A stretch of DNA of 64,000 nucleotides from Lysobacteraceae bacterium SCN 69-320 (GCA_001725155.1 MEFP01000030.1:781195-845194); one strand, 5' to 3'; counted from the first letter of the stretch, positions 44,977 through 55,638 are shown. The notes: a model not told the origin generated them from the letters alone. Translations and numbers: made by a program.

Positions 44977-47868
44977 TTAGAACTTCACGCCGGCCTGGAC
45001 GTAGCTGTAACGGCCCGGCAGATCGTAGGTACCCGCGTCGTAACCATTGAGCGAGCAGGACACGCAGACCGGCGGATCCTTGGCGAACAGGTTGTTGACG
45101 CCGGCCGACAGGGTGAAGTCGAAGCCGACGGGCACCTTCCAGTTCACGCGCAGGTCGTGGTACGTGGTCGAGCCGAGGTGGTTGGTGCCGCCGCTGAGGT
45201 CCGCATTCGGCTTGCTGCAGACGGCGCCGACTTCGGTCAGGTCCGGGTTGCACTGCTCGGTCAGACTCGACAGGTAGCGCGCGGTCCAGCGGGCGCTCCA
45301 GGATTCCGAAGCCCAGCTCAGGCTGGCCGTCGTGCGCCACTTGTTGATCGCACGGTCGGCGGTTTCGATGCCGACGGTCAGCGGCTCGGCCAGACCCGTG
45401 TCACGCGAGGTCGCCGTGTACTTGTCGACGTAGGTCGTCGACAGCGAGGCGCCGAGCGTGCCGAAGCCCCAGTCCGGGCTGGACCAGTTCAGGCCGATGT
45501 CGTAGCCGCGCGTGTCGATGGTGCCGAGGTTGGTCAGCGTGTTCGCGAAGCTGATGATGTCGCCGGAGGTGCCGCGCACGATGCCGCTGCAGAATGCCGG
45601 CGAGTTCGTCGCAACGCAGCGGTCGAGCTGGGTCTGCGCATCCGGTGCCTGGATCGCGTCTTCGAGCTTGATCTTCCAGAAGGTCAGGTCGAAATCGAGC
45701 TTCTGCGCCCAGCTCGTGTTCTCGGCCCAGCCCGGGCTGTAGACCACGCCGGCAGTGATCGACTTGGACGTTTCCGGGGTCAGCGCGAGGTTGCCGCCGG
45801 TACGCGTGGAGATCTGCGTGTTGGCCTGTTCGAACGTGGCCGGATTGGCGACGCCCTGCGCGATGCAGTTGGTCGCCGCCTGGCCGGTCGCGCCGTTGCA
45901 GGGATCGGAGATCTGCGCGTCGAAGCGCGCCGGCGAGCCGTACAGCTCACCGATCGACGGCGCACGGAAACCTTCGGCCCAGGTGCCGCGCAGGGTCAGG
46001 TCGTCGGTCGGCTGCCAGCGCAGGCCGATCTTGTTGTTGGTCGTGCCGCCGAACGTGGAGTAGTCCGAATAGCGCGAGGCGACCGACAGGTCGAGGCTCT
46101 TGGCGCCGGAGACGTCCTTGAGCAGCGGCGCATTCAGTTCGAGGTAGTACTCGTTGACCTTGTACTGGCCCGCGGTCGGCAGCGACGGCACGCCGTTGCC
46201 TTCGCCGGCGACGACGATCGCGTCCGGCGTATAGAAGCCTTCCTGCTTGCGGTGCTCGTAGCCCGCGGCGAACGCGAGCGAGCCGGCCGGCAGCTCGAAC
46301 AGATCGCCCGAGAGATTGGCCGACCACAGTTCCAGCGAGTTCTTGCTGCGGTCCTGCTCGATGAAGCTGATGTAATCGAGCATGGACTGGGTGATCGAGC
46401 CGGGGCCGCCGAAGATGTTCAGCGGCACGCAGGAGCCGGTGCAGTTGGCGACCGGGCCCAGCGCGCGGGCGATGTGCGCGATGTTGTAGGTGCCGCGGAC
46501 CGTCTGCGTCGCCTTGTTGTCGCTGTTGACGTAGTTCACGTCCCAGTAGAAGTCGCGGTTGCCGGCGCCGAAGCTGCCTTCCAGGCCCGTCGCGAAGTAA
46601 CGCGTGTCGACTTCCTGCTTGAAGATGCGCGGACCGCCTTCGACCGGACGGCGGCCGAGACCGATCAGGTTGGAGTTCGGATCCAGCGTGAAGCCGAACG
46701 GGTTGTACGGATTGGTCGCGTCGACGCCGGTGATCAGGCCGAGGTCGCTGGTGTTCAGCGCCGAGCCCAGGCCGATCGGTTCCGGCGCGGCCTGGTTGAC
46801 CGATTCGCGCTGGGTGTAGCTGCCCTTGATGTAGAAGCTGACGTTGTCGGCGATCTTGTAACGCGCCTGACCGAACAGGCCGTCACGATTGCTCGGCGTC
46901 AGCAGCAGGTTGTACGGCGCGAAATTGAAGCGGTCGGCATTCGTGAAGCGGTGGAAGCCGCCCGGGAACGGCTGCACGCCGGTGGTCGTGCCGTTTGCGG
47001 CAAGGTTGCAGGTGCCGCCGGGGCAGAGGCCGCCGTAGGTTTCGCCGTTGGGCGCCGAGAAGATCGTGCGCGTGTACGGGATGTAGGAGCTGCCGCCGAA
47101 CAGGCCAGCGCCCGGCGTCGGGAACGAGGACTGGGCCCACACCGCCGAGCTGATCGACTTCTGCTCGTAGTGGCTGATGTCGAGGAAGAATTCGAGACGG
47201 TCCGTGCTGCCGCCGAGCGACAGGTTGCCGGTGGTGGTTTCGCCGCCGTCCTTGGAATAGTCGCCGTAGGAGATGTTGGCGCCGAGACCTTCGGACTTGC
47301 GCTTGGTGATGATGTTGATGACCCCGGAGATCGCGTCGGAGCCGTACAGCGACGAAGCGCCGTCGGTCAGGATCTCGATGCGCTCCACGGCGCTGGCCGG
47401 AATGGTGTTGAGGTCGACCGCGGCCGACACGCCCGAGCCCGAGGACTCGTTGACCCAGCGCAGGCCGTCGACGAGCACGAGGGTGCGCTTGGCGCCGATG
47501 TTGCGCAGCGAGATCGTCGTCGAGCCGGAGCCCACGCCGCCGCCGTCGGCCGGGAAACCGAAGTTGCCGGCAGAGTTGAACTTGGTGTTGAGCGAGGAGC
47601 CGCTGACCGAAAGGCGCTGGATCACGTCGCCGATGGAGCCCAGGCCGGTCGCTTCGATGTCGCGTGCCGTGATCGTGACCACGGGCGTCTGGCCTTCGAG
47701 CTCGGCCTTCTTGATGCGCGAACCCGTGACTTCGACGGCTTCGAGCTTGGTGGTGTCGTCGCCGGAGCGGTCGCCTTGCGCGAGCACCGGCTGGGCCACC
47801 CCGGCCAACAGGGCCAGGGTGAGGGCATGAATGCTCAGAGCGAGCTTGTGACGGTGCAGCACTTTCAT
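44977..47868 (-). CDS. TonB-dependent receptor without signalling domain
   Basis: A 963-aa outer membrane receptor with GGGAG six bases before ATG and a signal peptide ending near PVLAQG. It starts straight with the plug: [52 protein letters not shown], and [25 protein letters not shown]. The barrel ends [10 protein letters not shown] with the terminal phenylalanine needed for assembly. The ligand is not known; receptors of this group in Lysobacterales import sugars, peptides or nucleosides, as well as metals. No sigma/FecR genes are beside it. It ends in a strong terminator, and its upstream region has inverted repeats that could bind a regulator. Confidence 0.94.
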   Translation of the reverse strand: MKVLHRHKLALSIHALTLALLAGVAQPVLAQGDRSGDDTTKLEAVEVTGSRIKKAELEGQTPVVTITARDIEATGLGSIGDVIQRLSVSGSSLNTKFNSAGNFGFPADGGGVGSGSTTISLRNIGAKRTLVLVDGLRWVNESSGSGVSAAVDLNTIPASAVERIEILTDGASSLYGSDAISGVINIITKRKSEGLGANISYGDYSKDGGETTTGNLSLGGSTDRLEFFLDISHYEQKSISSAVWAQSSFPTPGAGLFGGSSYIPYTRTIFSAPNGETYGGLCPGGTCNLAANGTTTGVQPFPGGFHRFTNADRFNFAPYNLLLTPSNRDGLFGQARYKIADNVSFYIKGSYTQRESVNQAAPEPIGLGSALNTSDLGLITGVDATNPYNPFGFTLDPNSNLIGLGRRPVEGGPRIFKQEVDTRYFATGLEGSFGAGNRDFYWDVNYVNSDNKATQTVRGTYNIAHIARALGPVANCTGSCVPLNIFGGPGSITQSMLDYISFIEQDRSKNSLELWSANLSGDLFELPAGSLAFAAGYEHRKQEGFYTPDAIVVAGEGNGVPSLPTAGQYKVNEYYLELNAPLLKDVSGAKSLDLSVASRYSDYSTFGGTTNNKIGLRWQPTDDLTLRGTWAEGFRAPSIGELYGSPARFDAQISDPCNGATGQAATNCIAQGVANPATFEQANTQISTRTGGNLALTPETSKSITAGVVYSPGWAENTSWAQKLDFDLTFWKIKLEDAIQAPDAQTQLDRCVATNSPAFCSGIVRGTSGDIISFANTLTNLGTIDTRGYDIGLNWSSPDWGFGTLGASLSTTYVDKYTATSRDTGLAEPLTVGIETADRAINKWRTTASLSWASESWSARWTARYLSSLTEQCNPDLTEVGAVCSKPNADLSGGTNHLGSTTYHDLRVNWKVPVGFDFTLSAGVNNLFAKDPPVCVSCSLNGYDAGTYDLPGRYSYVQAGVKF

Positions 47869-48184
47869 CGGTAACTCCCAGTAGGTGACCCGAAAACCGA
47901 ATTATTGGATTTACCGGCGAGCGCAGTCCGGCCCCGCAGCGCCGACGCGCCTGCCGTGACTGTGCCATCCGGATTTGCCCTGGTCGGCACAGTCCCCCCG
48001 GACAGCGCCGACTGGAGCTTGCAGCTCCCTTAACACCCCGTTTGGCGGTTTTCCGCGCGAGGCGTTAAGGGAATGTAAAACACTTTGTCCGGACTTGACT
48101 AGAGCAGTCCGTCAGGGGTCGGCCACCGCCGTGCGGCCGGGTTTGCGGCCCCGTCAGCGGACCGGGCCGAGGGGGTCGACGGGG
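47869..48184. other. Regulatory region upstream of the TonB receptor
   Basis: 316 bases without a gene between the receptor start and the stop of the TauE gene. It is less GC-rich than its surroundings and holds two inverted repeats (listed at 48014-48072). Confidence 0.65.
48014..48072. promoter_or_regulatory. Inverted repeats upstream of the TonB receptor gene
   Basis: TCCCTTAAC (48026-48034) and GTTAAGGGA (48064-48072) are perfect 9-bp inverted copies 29 bases apart. An overlapping 6-bp palindrome GGAGCT-TGC-AGCTCC lies at 48014-48028. They stand 146-204 bases before the receptor start. They may be an operator or mRNA leader structure. Confidence 0.4.
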
Positions 48185-48991
48185 CTAGCCGCTGAACGCA
48201 ACGACCAGTCCCATCAGTACCAGGAAGGCCGCGAATACCTGCTTGAGCGCGGCTCCCGACAGGGCATGAGCCAGGCGCACGCCCTGCGGCGCGACGAGGA
48301 TCGACGCAAGCGCGATGCCGGCTACGGCCGGCAGATAGACGAAGCCGACGCTGCCCGGCGGAAGGTCGGCGGCGACGGCGTGACCGCCGTAGACGAAGCC
48401 CAGTGCGCTGGCGACGGCGATGGCGAAGCCGCAGGCAGCCGAGGTGCCGACGGCGCGCACCGGCGCGACACCGAGCCAGACCAGCAGCGGCACGGTCATG
48501 CTGCCGCCGCCGATGCCGACCAGTGCGGCCAGCACGCCGATCGCAATGCCCGCACCGAACAGCAGCGGGCCGCGCGGCGGCGCATCGGTTTCGGCGCGGC
48601 CCTGTCTGACCTGGCCGAAGCGCAGCTGCGCCGCGGCGATGAGGCAATACCCGGCGACGAAGATGCGCAGCGCGCTGCTGGGCAGATGGCTGGCGAGCTG
48701 AGCGCCGCCGAGCCCGCCCAGCACCAGTCCCGGCGCCAGCGCTTTCACGCTGGGCCAGAGCACGCTGCCGCGCTTCCAGTGCGCCCGCGTGGACGAGATC
48801 GACGTCAGAATGATGCTGGCCAGCGAGGTCGCCAGCGCGACGTGCATGACATGATCCGGCGGAAACCCGCGCAGCGGCAGCAGCCAGGCCAGCGCGGCGA
48901 CGATGATGAGTCCGCCGCCGACACCGAGCAGGCCGGCGAGCAGGCCGGCGGCGGCGCCGATGGCGGCATACAGGGCGATGTCGAGAATCAT
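48185..48991 (-). CDS. TauE/SafE-family membrane transporter
   Basis: A 268-aa inner membrane protein with ~8 hydrophobic segments. ATG 48991 is preceded by AAGGA at five bases. The family repeat is seen twice: GLLAGLLGVGGGLIIVAALAWLLP near the start and IGVLAALVGIGGGSMTVPLLVWLG in the middle, each with the G-x-G-G-G motif. ATSLASIILTSISSTRAHWKRGSV and GTSAACGFAIAVASALGFV also fit. TauE/SafE proteins move sulfite, sulfoacetate or other organic anions; the substrate here is unknown. It is divergent from slt. Confidence 0.9.
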   Translation of the reverse strand: MILDIALYAAIGAAAGLLAGLLGVGGGLIIVAALAWLLPLRGFPPDHVMHVALATSLASIILTSISSTRAHWKRGSVLWPSVKALAPGLVLGGLGGAQLASHLPSSALRIFVAGYCLIAAAQLRFGQVRQGRAETDAPPRGPLLFGAGIAIGVLAALVGIGGGSMTVPLLVWLGVAPVRAVGTSAACGFAIAVASALGFVYGGHAVAADLPPGSVGFVYLPAVAGIALASILVAPQGVRLAHALSGAALKQVFAAFLVLMGLVVAFSG

Positions 48992-49267
48992 GCGAGTCCT
49001 TGGCCGGCGCCGGCGACGTTCGCGCGTGCTGCGGCATGGTGGAAAGATCGAACAACTATCCGCGGCGCGGCGCCCGTCGCCGGACACCGGACCGCACGAC
49101 TCGCCGGAACCTGCGGAGCAAACCGCCGGTCTGCACCGCGAAGCACGGCTGCGCAAAGTCGCCCTTCAACCGGCCCAGCGGTTCATTCACGGAAAAACCG
49201 CGAAAAAACCCGGCAAATTGCCGCAATAGCTGTTGGTACTAGGGCGCCGGGACACTAAGATCCGCCC

Positions 49268-51358
49268 ATGTCTCGCGCAAGCCCGTTTCCGCGTTTTCGC
49301 CGCCGACTTTGGTCGTGCCGGCTGCTCTGTCTCCTCGCACTGCTGCCGGTCTGCGCGATCGGCGCCGACCGCAGCCAGGAACGCCAGGCCTTCCGCCGCG
49401 CCCTCCAAGCCATCGAGCGCGGCCGCGACTGGAAGGCCGAAGCCGCGCAGCTGGCCGACTATCCGCTGCTGCCGGTGCTGCAGGCGCGCGAACTCGGCCG
49501 CGACCTGGCCAAGCTGTCGCCCGACGACCTCAAAGCCTTCATCGCGAACTGGCCCGACGCGCTGCCCGCGGTCGAGCTGCGCAGAACGTGGCTGCTGCAG
49601 CGCGCCGACAAGAAGCAGTGGAGCGACTTCCTCGCCGTGTACGTCGACAGCGGCGACCGCGAGCTGCGCTGCCATGCGCTGAATGCGCGTCTGGCCAGCG
49701 GCGGCACCTTGAACTGGCAGGAAGACCTCGACGCGCTCTGGAACGAGGACAGGCCGCTGCCGGGTGCCTGCGAACCGGCGCTGGACTGGGCCGCGCAGAA
49801 CAAGCTGCTCGATTCGAGCAAGCTCTGGCAGCGCATCGACCGCGGCCTGGCTGCCGGCAAGGCGGCGATCGTCGACGCGCTCGCGCCGCGGCTGCCGGCC
49901 GCGGAACGTCCGGCCGCAGGCCATCTGGCCGCCGCGTTGCGCGATCCGGCCGCGTCGCTGAAACAGGCCAAATCCTGGCCCGACGACGCGCGCCACCGGC
50001 GTGCGGCCGCCACCGCCCTGACACGCCAGGCACGCCGCGACTCCAGCGGCGCCGATGCGAACTACGCCGCGCTGGCCAAGCATTTCCGCTGGAGCGCGGC
50101 CGAACGTGGCGACATCGCCGCGGCGTTCGCGCTGTACCGCGCGACCGAATTCGACGCGGACGCGCTGAAACGCCTGGCCGACCTGCCGACCGCCGCGCAG
50201 ACCGACGCAACGCGCGAATGGCGCGCGCGCGTCGCGCTGGCCGCGTCGGACTGGACTGCGGCGCTGCAGGCGCTGGATGCGCTCAGCGACAAGCAGAAGG
50301 CCGACGAGGAGTGGCGCTATCTGCGCGCTCGCGTGCTCGGCAAGCTGGATCGCAAGCCCGAGGCCGATGCGCTGCTGGCCAAGCTCGCCGACGAAGCGAA
50401 TTTCTACGGTTTCCTTGCCGCCGACTGGACCGACCGGCCCTATGCGATCTGCGCCGCGAACCTCGCCTCGGACCGCGCCGCCGAACAGCGCCTGCTCGAC
50501 GCGTACGGGCTGGCCCGCGCGTTCGAATGGCGCGCGCTCGGCGAAGGCCGCGAAGCGCGCCGCGAATGGGACTACACGCTCGGCCGCCTGAGCCCGGAAC
50601 AGCGCCGCCTCGCTGCCGACCTGGCCTATCGCGAAGGCTGGTACGACCGTGCGGTGTTCGCGCTGAGCAAAGGCGAGGAACTGCGCTACTACGAGCAGCG
50701 CTTCCCGCTCGCGCGCGAGCCGCAGATCCGCCGCGCCTCGCACGAGACCGGCCTGGACCCGGCCTGGACCTACGCCATCATCCGCGCCGAAAGCGCCTGG
50801 GTCGAAGACGCGCGCTCCGCCGCCGATGCCTACGGCCTGATGCAGCTGCTGCCGGGGACCGCCGCGCGCGTGGCCAAGAATGCCGGCATCGCCTACAGCC
50901 GCGCCGAGGATCTTTATCACGGCGACACCAACATCGCCCTGGGCACGCGCTACCTGTCGCAGATGGCCGGCCGCTACAACGGCGCACCCTGGCTCGCGAG
51001 CGCGGCCTACAACGCCGGTCCCGGCGCGGTCGAGCGCTGGCTGGGCCAGCGCGGCCAGCTCGAGCCGGACTTCTTCATCGCCAGCATTCCGTACAAGGAA
51101 ACCCGCGAATACGTCGCGCGCGTGCTCGCGTTCTCGGTCATCTACGACTGGCGCTTGAACGGCAAGGCGCTCGCGGTCGCGGCGCGGCTGCCGCGCTACG
51201 GCCAGGACTACGCCGCGCCGGACGGCGACACGCCGCGCAAGTCCGTGGTCTGCCCGACCGTGCCTGCCGCGGCAACCGCACAGAACGCAATCACTGTACC
51301 GGCGGCATCCACGCCGCCCCCTGCAGCCACGGCGACGGCATCGGCGCCGGAAAGCTGA
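49268..51358 (+). CDS. slt: Soluble lytic murein transglycosylase
   Basis: A 696-aa periplasmic enzyme cleaving the glycan strands of peptidoglycan to make 1,6-anhydro ends. A signal peptide ends near CAIGAD. Residues ~35-480 form the helical superhelix of Slt70. The catalytic domain has ETGLDPAWTYAIIRAESAW (catalytic glutamate ~505), SAADAYGLMQLLPGTA, NIALGTRYLSQMAGRYNG, and AAYNAGPGAVERWL. The C-terminal ~60 residues are Ala/Thr/Pro-rich. The start is the ATG after a weak ribosome site. It is the first gene rightward from the divergent TauE gene. Confidence 0.94.
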   Translation: MSRASPFPRFRRRLWSCRLLCLLALLPVCAIGADRSQERQAFRRALQAIERGRDWKAEAAQLADYPLLPVLQARELGRDLAKLSPDDLKAFIANWPDALPAVELRRTWLLQRADKKQWSDFLAVYVDSGDRELRCHALNARLASGGTLNWQEDLDALWNEDRPLPGACEPALDWAAQNKLLDSSKLWQRIDRGLAAGKAAIVDALAPRLPAAERPAAGHLAAALRDPAASLKQAKSWPDDARHRRAAATALTRQARRDSSGADANYAALAKHFRWSAAERGDIAAAFALYRATEFDADALKRLADLPTAAQTDATREWRARVALAASDWTAALQALDALSDKQKADEEWRYLRARVLGKLDRKPEADALLAKLADEANFYGFLAADWTDRPYAICAANLASDRAAEQRLLDAYGLARAFEWRALGEGREARREWDYTLGRLSPEQRRLAADLAYREGWYDRAVFALSKGEELRYYEQRFPLAREPQIRRASHETGLDPAWTYAIIRAESAWVEDARSAADAYGLMQLLPGTAARVAKNAGIAYSRAEDLYHGDTNIALGTRYLSQMAGRYNGAPWLASAAYNAGPGAVERWLGQRGQLEPDFFIASIPYKETREYVARVLAFSVIYDWRLNGKALAVAARLPRYGQDYAAPDGDTPRKSVVCPTVPAAATAQNAITVPAASTPPPAATATASAPES

Positions 51359-51362
51359 GCGT

Positions 51363-51797
51363 CTATTGGCCGACGACCTGCGGCCGCATCGGCGCGAACA
51401 GCGCGAGTACTTCCTGCTGCAATGCCGGACTGACCTTGACCTCGGTCATGGCCGCGACGAGGTCCTCGACGAAGATGTCGAAGTCGCGGTCGGTCAGGTT
51501 CATGCCCGAATGCGCCTCTTCCATGCTGCGGCCGGTGTACGTGCAGGGCCCGCCGGTGGCCGCGCAGATCTGCTCGATCAGCAGGCGACGCAGATCCGGC
51601 AGATCGGTGTTCTCGAAGAAGAGGTTGATGCGCAGGTCGCCGTGGATCTGCCGCAGCGAAGCGTCGACGACGGCTTCGACGCCGGCCGCGCCACCGAGGC
51701 GCTGATACAAGGTGTCGTTCTTTACAAGCGGCTTTTGCGGCGCGGCCGCGCAGGCGGCCAGGGCAAGAGCGAACAGACCGGGCGCAAACAGCTTCAT
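51363..51797 (-). CDS. Group 1 truncated haemoglobin, predicted lipoprotein
   Basis: A 144-aa protein with a lipoprotein signal (FALALAAC, lipid cysteine at 16) followed by a truncated globin: TLYQRLGGAAGVEAVVDASLRQI, INLFFENTDLPDLRRLLIEQICAATGGPCTYTGRSMEEAHSGMNLTDRDFD. The histidine in EEAHSGM fits the haem-binding proximal histidine, and RLGG is the family's start motif. AGGA stands six bases before the ATG on the minus strand. Truncated globins bind oxygen or nitric oxide; most are cytoplasmic, so a membrane-anchored periplasmic form is unusual. It converges closely with slt (gap of four bases). Confidence 0.88.
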   Translation of the reverse strand: MKLFAPGLFALALAACAAAPQKPLVKNDTLYQRLGGAAGVEAVVDASLRQIHGDLRINLFFENTDLPDLRRLLIEQICAATGGPCTYTGRSMEEAHSGMNLTDRDFDIFVEDLVAAMTEVKVSPALQQEVLALFAPMRPQVVGQ

Positions 51798-51957
51798 GGG
51801 AAATCCTGACGGCGGTGGCAGGAATACGACCGGAGTGTAAGCCCGGCTATTGCGGCGGCCAACGCGGGGTTTCCGCCGCGGCGCATTGCGCCGGCGCGGG
51901 CGCGCGCTGCTAAGCTCGACGACCGGAATCGCCCCGGAATGGACAGGGAACCTCGTC

Positions 51958-53199
51958 ATGCAGATCTACCTCGTCGGCGGCGCCGTGCGCGACCGCCTGC
52001 TGGGCCGGCCGGCGAGTGACCGCGACTATGTCGTCGTCGGCGCGACGCCGCAGCAGATGGTCGATCTGGGCTACAAACCGGTCGGCAAGGATTTCCCGGT
52101 TTTCCTGCACCCGCACAGCGGCGAGGAATACGCGCTGGCGCGCACCGAGCGCAAGAGCGGCCGCGGCTACGCAGGTTTCACGTTCGACACCAGCGCCGCC
52201 GTCACGCTCGAAGACGATCTGCGCCGGCGCGACCTCACGATCAACGCGATGGCCGAAGACGCCGACGGCCGCCTGGTCGATCCGTTCGGCGGCGCGCAGG
52301 ATCTGCAGCAGCGCGTGCTGCGCCACGTTTCCGAGGCGTTCGTCGAGGACCCCGTGCGCCTGCTGCGCGTGGCCCGCTTCGCCGCGCGCTACGCGCCGCT
52401 CGGCTTCACCCTGGCGCCGGAAACCACCGAGCTGCTGCGCGCCATGGTCCGCAACGGCGAAGTCGACCATCTCGTCCCCGAACGCGTCTGGACCGAACTG
52501 CGCCGCGCGCTGACCGAGCCGCAGCCCTCGGCCTTCCTGCGCGTGCTGCGCGACAGCGGTGCGCTGGTCCGGCTGTTTCCACAGATCGACGCGCTGTATG
52601 GCGTGCCGCAGCGCGCCGAATTCCACCCGGAAATCGACACGGGCATCCACACCGAAATGGTCGTCGACATGGCCGCGCGGCTCGCCCCCGGCGACGCGCT
52701 GATCGGCTGGTGCGCCCTGGTGCACGACCTGGGCAAGGCGCTGACGCCGGCCGACCAGCTGCCGCGGCACGTCGGCCACGAAAGCAGCGGCGTGGCGCCG
52801 ATCCGCGAACTGGCCGCACGCTACCGGCCGCCGACCGAGTTCGTCGAGCTGGCCGTGCTCTGCTGCCGCCTGCACCTGCATGCGCATCGCGCATTCGAGC
52901 TGCGGCCGGCCACCGTCGTCGACGTGTTCGAACAGCTCGACGGCTTCCGCAAGAAAGAACGCGTCGCACAGTTCCTGCTCGTCTGCAGCGCCGACAAACG
53001 CGGCCGGCTGGGTCTGGGCGAAGTGCCGTATGCGCAGGCCGACTGGCTGCGCACGGCTTATGCGGCGGCGGCGGCGATCGACGCGAAACCCTTCGTCGCC
53101 CGCGGACTGACCGGCCCGGCCATCGGCGAAGCCGTGCGGCGCGAACGCATCGCCGCGGTCGCGGCGCTCAGGCCGCCGGACGCGGCTCGCAGCGGCTGA
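51958..53199 (+). CDS. cca: tRNA CCA-adding nucleotidyltransferase with HD domain
   Basis: A 413-aa enzyme that adds or repairs the 3' CCA end of tRNA. ATG 51958 has AGGGA eight bases before it. The head holds [25 protein letters not shown] (the nucleotidyltransferase G-G ... D-x-D site), [14 protein letters not shown] and [12 protein letters not shown]. The HD phosphohydrolase part is present: [34 protein letters not shown] and [14 protein letters not shown]. Length fits the E. coli type. Its last 32 bases overlap the convergent VanZ-like gene. Confidence 0.96.
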   Translation: MQIYLVGGAVRDRLLGRPASDRDYVVVGATPQQMVDLGYKPVGKDFPVFLHPHSGEEYALARTERKSGRGYAGFTFDTSAAVTLEDDLRRRDLTINAMAEDADGRLVDPFGGAQDLQQRVLRHVSEAFVEDPVRLLRVARFAARYAPLGFTLAPETTELLRAMVRNGEVDHLVPERVWTELRRALTEPQPSAFLRVLRDSGALVRLFPQIDALYGVPQRAEFHPEIDTGIHTEMVVDMAARLAPGDALIGWCALVHDLGKALTPADQLPRHVGHESSGVAPIRELAARYRPPTEFVELAVLCCRLHLHAHRAFELRPATVVDVFEQLDGFRKKERVAQFLLVCSADKRGRLGLGEVPYAQADWLRTAYAAAAAIDAKPFVARGLTGPAIGEAVRRERIAAVAALRPPDAARSG

Positions 53200-53563
53200 G
53201 CAGGTCGCCCAGCGGCGTGCGCGCGAGCAGCAGGCCGAGGACTACGCCGATCGCATCGGCCACGAGATCCCAGACGTCGGCGCTGCGATACGGCACCAGG
53301 CTTTGCAACAGCTCGATGCTCAGGCCGAAACCGACCAGGCCCAGCGCGCAGCGCAGACGATCGCGCGGCTGCGCATAGATCTGCGCGTACCAGAGCATCA
53401 GGAACGCGAATGCCGCCGCATGCGCGAACTTGTCGCCATTGGCGATGCGGCTCATGCCGGCCGGCGCCGGCAACAGGGCTACGACGAGGGAAGCCAGCAG
53501 CAGACCGCGGCCGACGCCGCGCCAGAATCCGAGAAAGCGCAGCGCGCGGGGATGCCAGTTCAT
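53168..53563 (-). CDS. VanZ-like membrane protein
   Basis: A 131-aa inner membrane protein with four hydrophobic helices. VanZ-like marks are [21 protein letters not shown] and [36 protein letters not shown] 53563 is chosen over a GTG nine bases upstream. The function is unclear; the name comes from a gene in a teicoplanin resistance cluster, but most members are unrelated to resistance. Its 3' end overlaps cca. Confidence 0.85.
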   Translation of the reverse strand: MNWHPRALRFLGFWRGVGRGLLLASLVVALLPAPAGMSRIANGDKFAHAAAFAFLMLWYAQIYAQPRDRLRCALGLVGFGLSIELLQSLVPYRSADVWDLVADAIGVVLGLLLARTPLGDLLSRCEPRPAA

Positions 53564-53696
53564 CGGGAACACTCGTTCGGGTGACCGCGTACAGCCTTGC
53601 TCCGGCGCGTGCCGCGAGCGTGACGACAGGCGGGCGATTTGCGGGCGGCGACGTCGCCAGGCAGCGTCGCATGGCCCGCGGCAGCGACGCCGAGCA

Positions 53697-54869
53697 TCAG
53701 CGCTCGAAGGCCATGACCTTGAAGGTCTCGCCCATCTCGGCGGGCAAGGTCAGCCGCTTCACTTCCTGGGCCAGGTGATAGCGCGCGGCCTCGTCGGGCG
53801 CGGCCGCATAGGCCGCGGCGAAGACCTCGTCGAGACCGTTGGCCAGGAGGAAATCGGCCTGCGTGCCGAGACCGGCGATACGGAAACCGGCGCCGGTGCC
53901 GGCCTCGGCCAGCGCGCTGAAGTCGACGAAGGCGGTCAGATCCTGCAGGCCGACGCGGGCGAACACATCGGCGTGCGCGCGGTGCCGGTACATCGCGATC
54001 AGGGTGCCGTCGCGACGTTCGTCGCGGTAGTACTCGCGTCGCGCGTAACCGTAGTCCACGAACAGCGCCATGCCGCGCTGCAGACCGCCGCAGACGGCCT
54101 GTATCCAGTACGGCAGCTGCGGCAGCACTTCGGAACGATAGCCGTCGGCAAGACCGTGGCCGAGATCGCGCTCGATATGGCGCACGGCGTTCGCGGCGAA
54201 GCCGTCGGCCGGCAGGTCGATGCTGGCGAAGCCGCCGTCGGCGTCGATGACATGTTCCTCGAACACCTCCCCGTCGCGCAGGCTGAAGCGCGTCGCCGGC
54301 AGCGCGTCGAGCACTTCGTTGGCAAACAGCACGCCATGCCAGTCGTCCTCGGGCGGCCGGTCTATCCAGACCGCACGCGAGGCGATCTCGGACGGCTGCG
54401 CCTGCAGCCGCTCGCGCTGGCGCTGGCGCAGGTCGGCGCTGGGTTCCAGCAGCGCGTAGCGCGCCGGCAAGGCATCCAGCGAGGCGAGTTCGCGCAGACA
54501 GTCGACCGCGAACGCGCCGCTGCCGCCGCCGAGTTCGAGCATCTGCGCGTCTGCGCCGAGCTCGCGCAAGGTCGGCGCGACCGCGCGCGCGACGCAGCGC
54601 GCGAACAGGTTGCCGAGTTCCGGCGCGGTGACGAAGTCGCCGTCGGCACCGAACTTGGTCTTGCCGGCGCTGTAGTAGCCCAGCCCCGGCGCATACATCG
54701 CCAGTTCCATGAAGCGGGAAAACGGCAACGGACCGTTGGCCGCAATCTCGTTGCGGATGAAGGCCGCCAGCGTGTCGCTATGCTCGCGCTCGGCAGGAGT
54801 GGGTTCAGGCAGATCGACGGGCAAGGCTGGATTTCGCAGCTGGGGTATGCGGCAATCGCGGAGCCGCAA
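53697..54869 (-). CDS. SAM-dependent methyltransferase, MidA/NDUFAF7 family
   Basis: A ~390-aa protein, possibly shorter: the open frame starts at TTG 54869, and another TTG lies at 54824; neither has a strong ribosome site. Family features are GPLPFSRFMELAMYAPGLGYYSAG, GDFVTAPELGNLFARCVAR, the SAM motif MLELGGGSGAFAVDCL, YALLEPSADLRQRQRERL, WHGVLFANEVLDALPATRF, and ALFVDYGYARREYYRDERRDGTL. In mitochondria the homologue methylates an arginine of complex I; in bacteria the target is not settled. The gene is divergent from folM with ~20 bases between starts. Confidence 0.88.
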   Translation of the reverse strand: MRLRDCRIPQLRNPALPVDLPEPTPAEREHSDTLAAFIRNEIAANGPLPFSRFMELAMYAPGLGYYSAGKTKFGADGDFVTAPELGNLFARCVARAVAPTLRELGADAQMLELGGGSGAFAVDCLRELASLDALPARYALLEPSADLRQRQRERLQAQPSEIASRAVWIDRPPEDDWHGVLFANEVLDALPATRFSLRDGEVFEEHVIDADGGFASIDLPADGFAANAVRHIERDLGHGLADGYRSEVLPQLPYWIQAVCGGLQRGMALFVDYGYARREYYRDERRDGTLIAMYRHRAHADVFARVGLQDLTAFVDFSALAEAGTGAGFRIAGLGTQADFLLANGLDEVFAAAYAAAPDEAARYHLAQEVKRLTLPAEMGETFKVMAFER

Positions 54870-54889
54870 GCATAGCCGAGGTGCCGCCG

Positions 54890-55627
54890 ATGACCGATAC
54901 CCGACCCGTGGCGCTGGTGACCGGCGCGGCCCGGCGCGTCGGCGCGACGATCGCGCGTCGCCTGCATGCCGCCGGCTACGATCTCGCCCTGCACTGCCGA
55001 CGCTCGCGCAGCGAGCTCGACGAACTCGCCGCGGAGCTGGAAGCGCAGCGTGCGCAGAGCACGCTGATCCTGCAGGCGGATCTGAACAATGTGGAAATGC
55101 TGCCTGATCTCGTCGATGCGGCGCTGGAGCGTTTCGGCCGGCTCGACGCGCTCGTCAACAACGCCTCGGCGTTCGAGCCCACGCCACTCGGCAGCGCGAC
55201 ACCGGCGCAATGGGACGAACTGTTCGCCAGTAACGCGCGCGCGCCGTTCTTCCTGGCCCAGGCCGCAGCCGCGGCGCTGACCACGGCGCGCGGCAGCATC
55301 GTCAACCTCGTCGACATCTATGCCGAGCGCCCGCTCGCGCGGCATCCGATCTATTGCATGGCCAAGGCCGCGCTGCTGATGATGACGCGCTCGCTGGCGC
55401 TGGACCTCGCGCCGCTGGTGCGCGTCAACGCGATCGCGCCGGGCGCGATACTGTGGCCCGAGAGCGGCAAGACCGGCGCGGAACAGCAAGCCCTTCTCAC
55501 GCGTATCCCGCTCGCGCGCTGCGGCACGCCCGAGGACGTCGCCGACGCCGCACTCTGGCTGCTGCGGGCGCCCTACGTGACCGGCGAAGTCATCCACGTG
55601 GACGGCGGGCGTTCGCTGAACATCTGA
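54890..55627 (+). CDS. folM: Pteridine reductase (short-chain dehydrogenase, FolM/PTR1-like)
   Basis: A 245-aa enzyme. ATG 54890 has GAGG eight bases before it. The nucleotide-binding motif is VTGAARRVGATIARRL, with arginines in the place typical of pteridine reductases rather than other SDRs. It also has ALVNNASAFEP, catalytic tyrosine and lysine in YCMAKAALLMM, and APGAILWPE. The product reduces dihydrofolate or biopterin, so it joins the folate genes folK and folB in this block. A divergent start with the MidA-type gene leaves little room for promoters. Confidence 0.88.
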   Translation: MTDTRPVALVTGAARRVGATIARRLHAAGYDLALHCRRSRSELDELAAELEAQRAQSTLILQADLNNVEMLPDLVDAALERFGRLDALVNNASAFEPTPLGSATPAQWDELFASNARAPFFLAQAAAAALTTARGSIVNLVDIYAERPLARHPIYCMAKAALLMMTRSLALDLAPLVRVNAIAPGAILWPESGKTGAEQQALLTRIPLARCGTPEDVADAALWLLRAPYVTGEVIHVDGGRSLNI

Positions 55628-55638
55628 AATCGCGCCGA

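Noticed and set aside
44770..47874. A 1034-codon open frame opposite the second TonB receptor
   Set aside because: Shadow frame; the receptor on the other strand has a signal peptide, plug motifs, ribosome site and terminator.
53168..53199. Overlap of cca and the VanZ-like gene as a sign of error
   Set aside because: Both proteins have normal C-termini; short convergent overlaps are ordinary in compact genomes.
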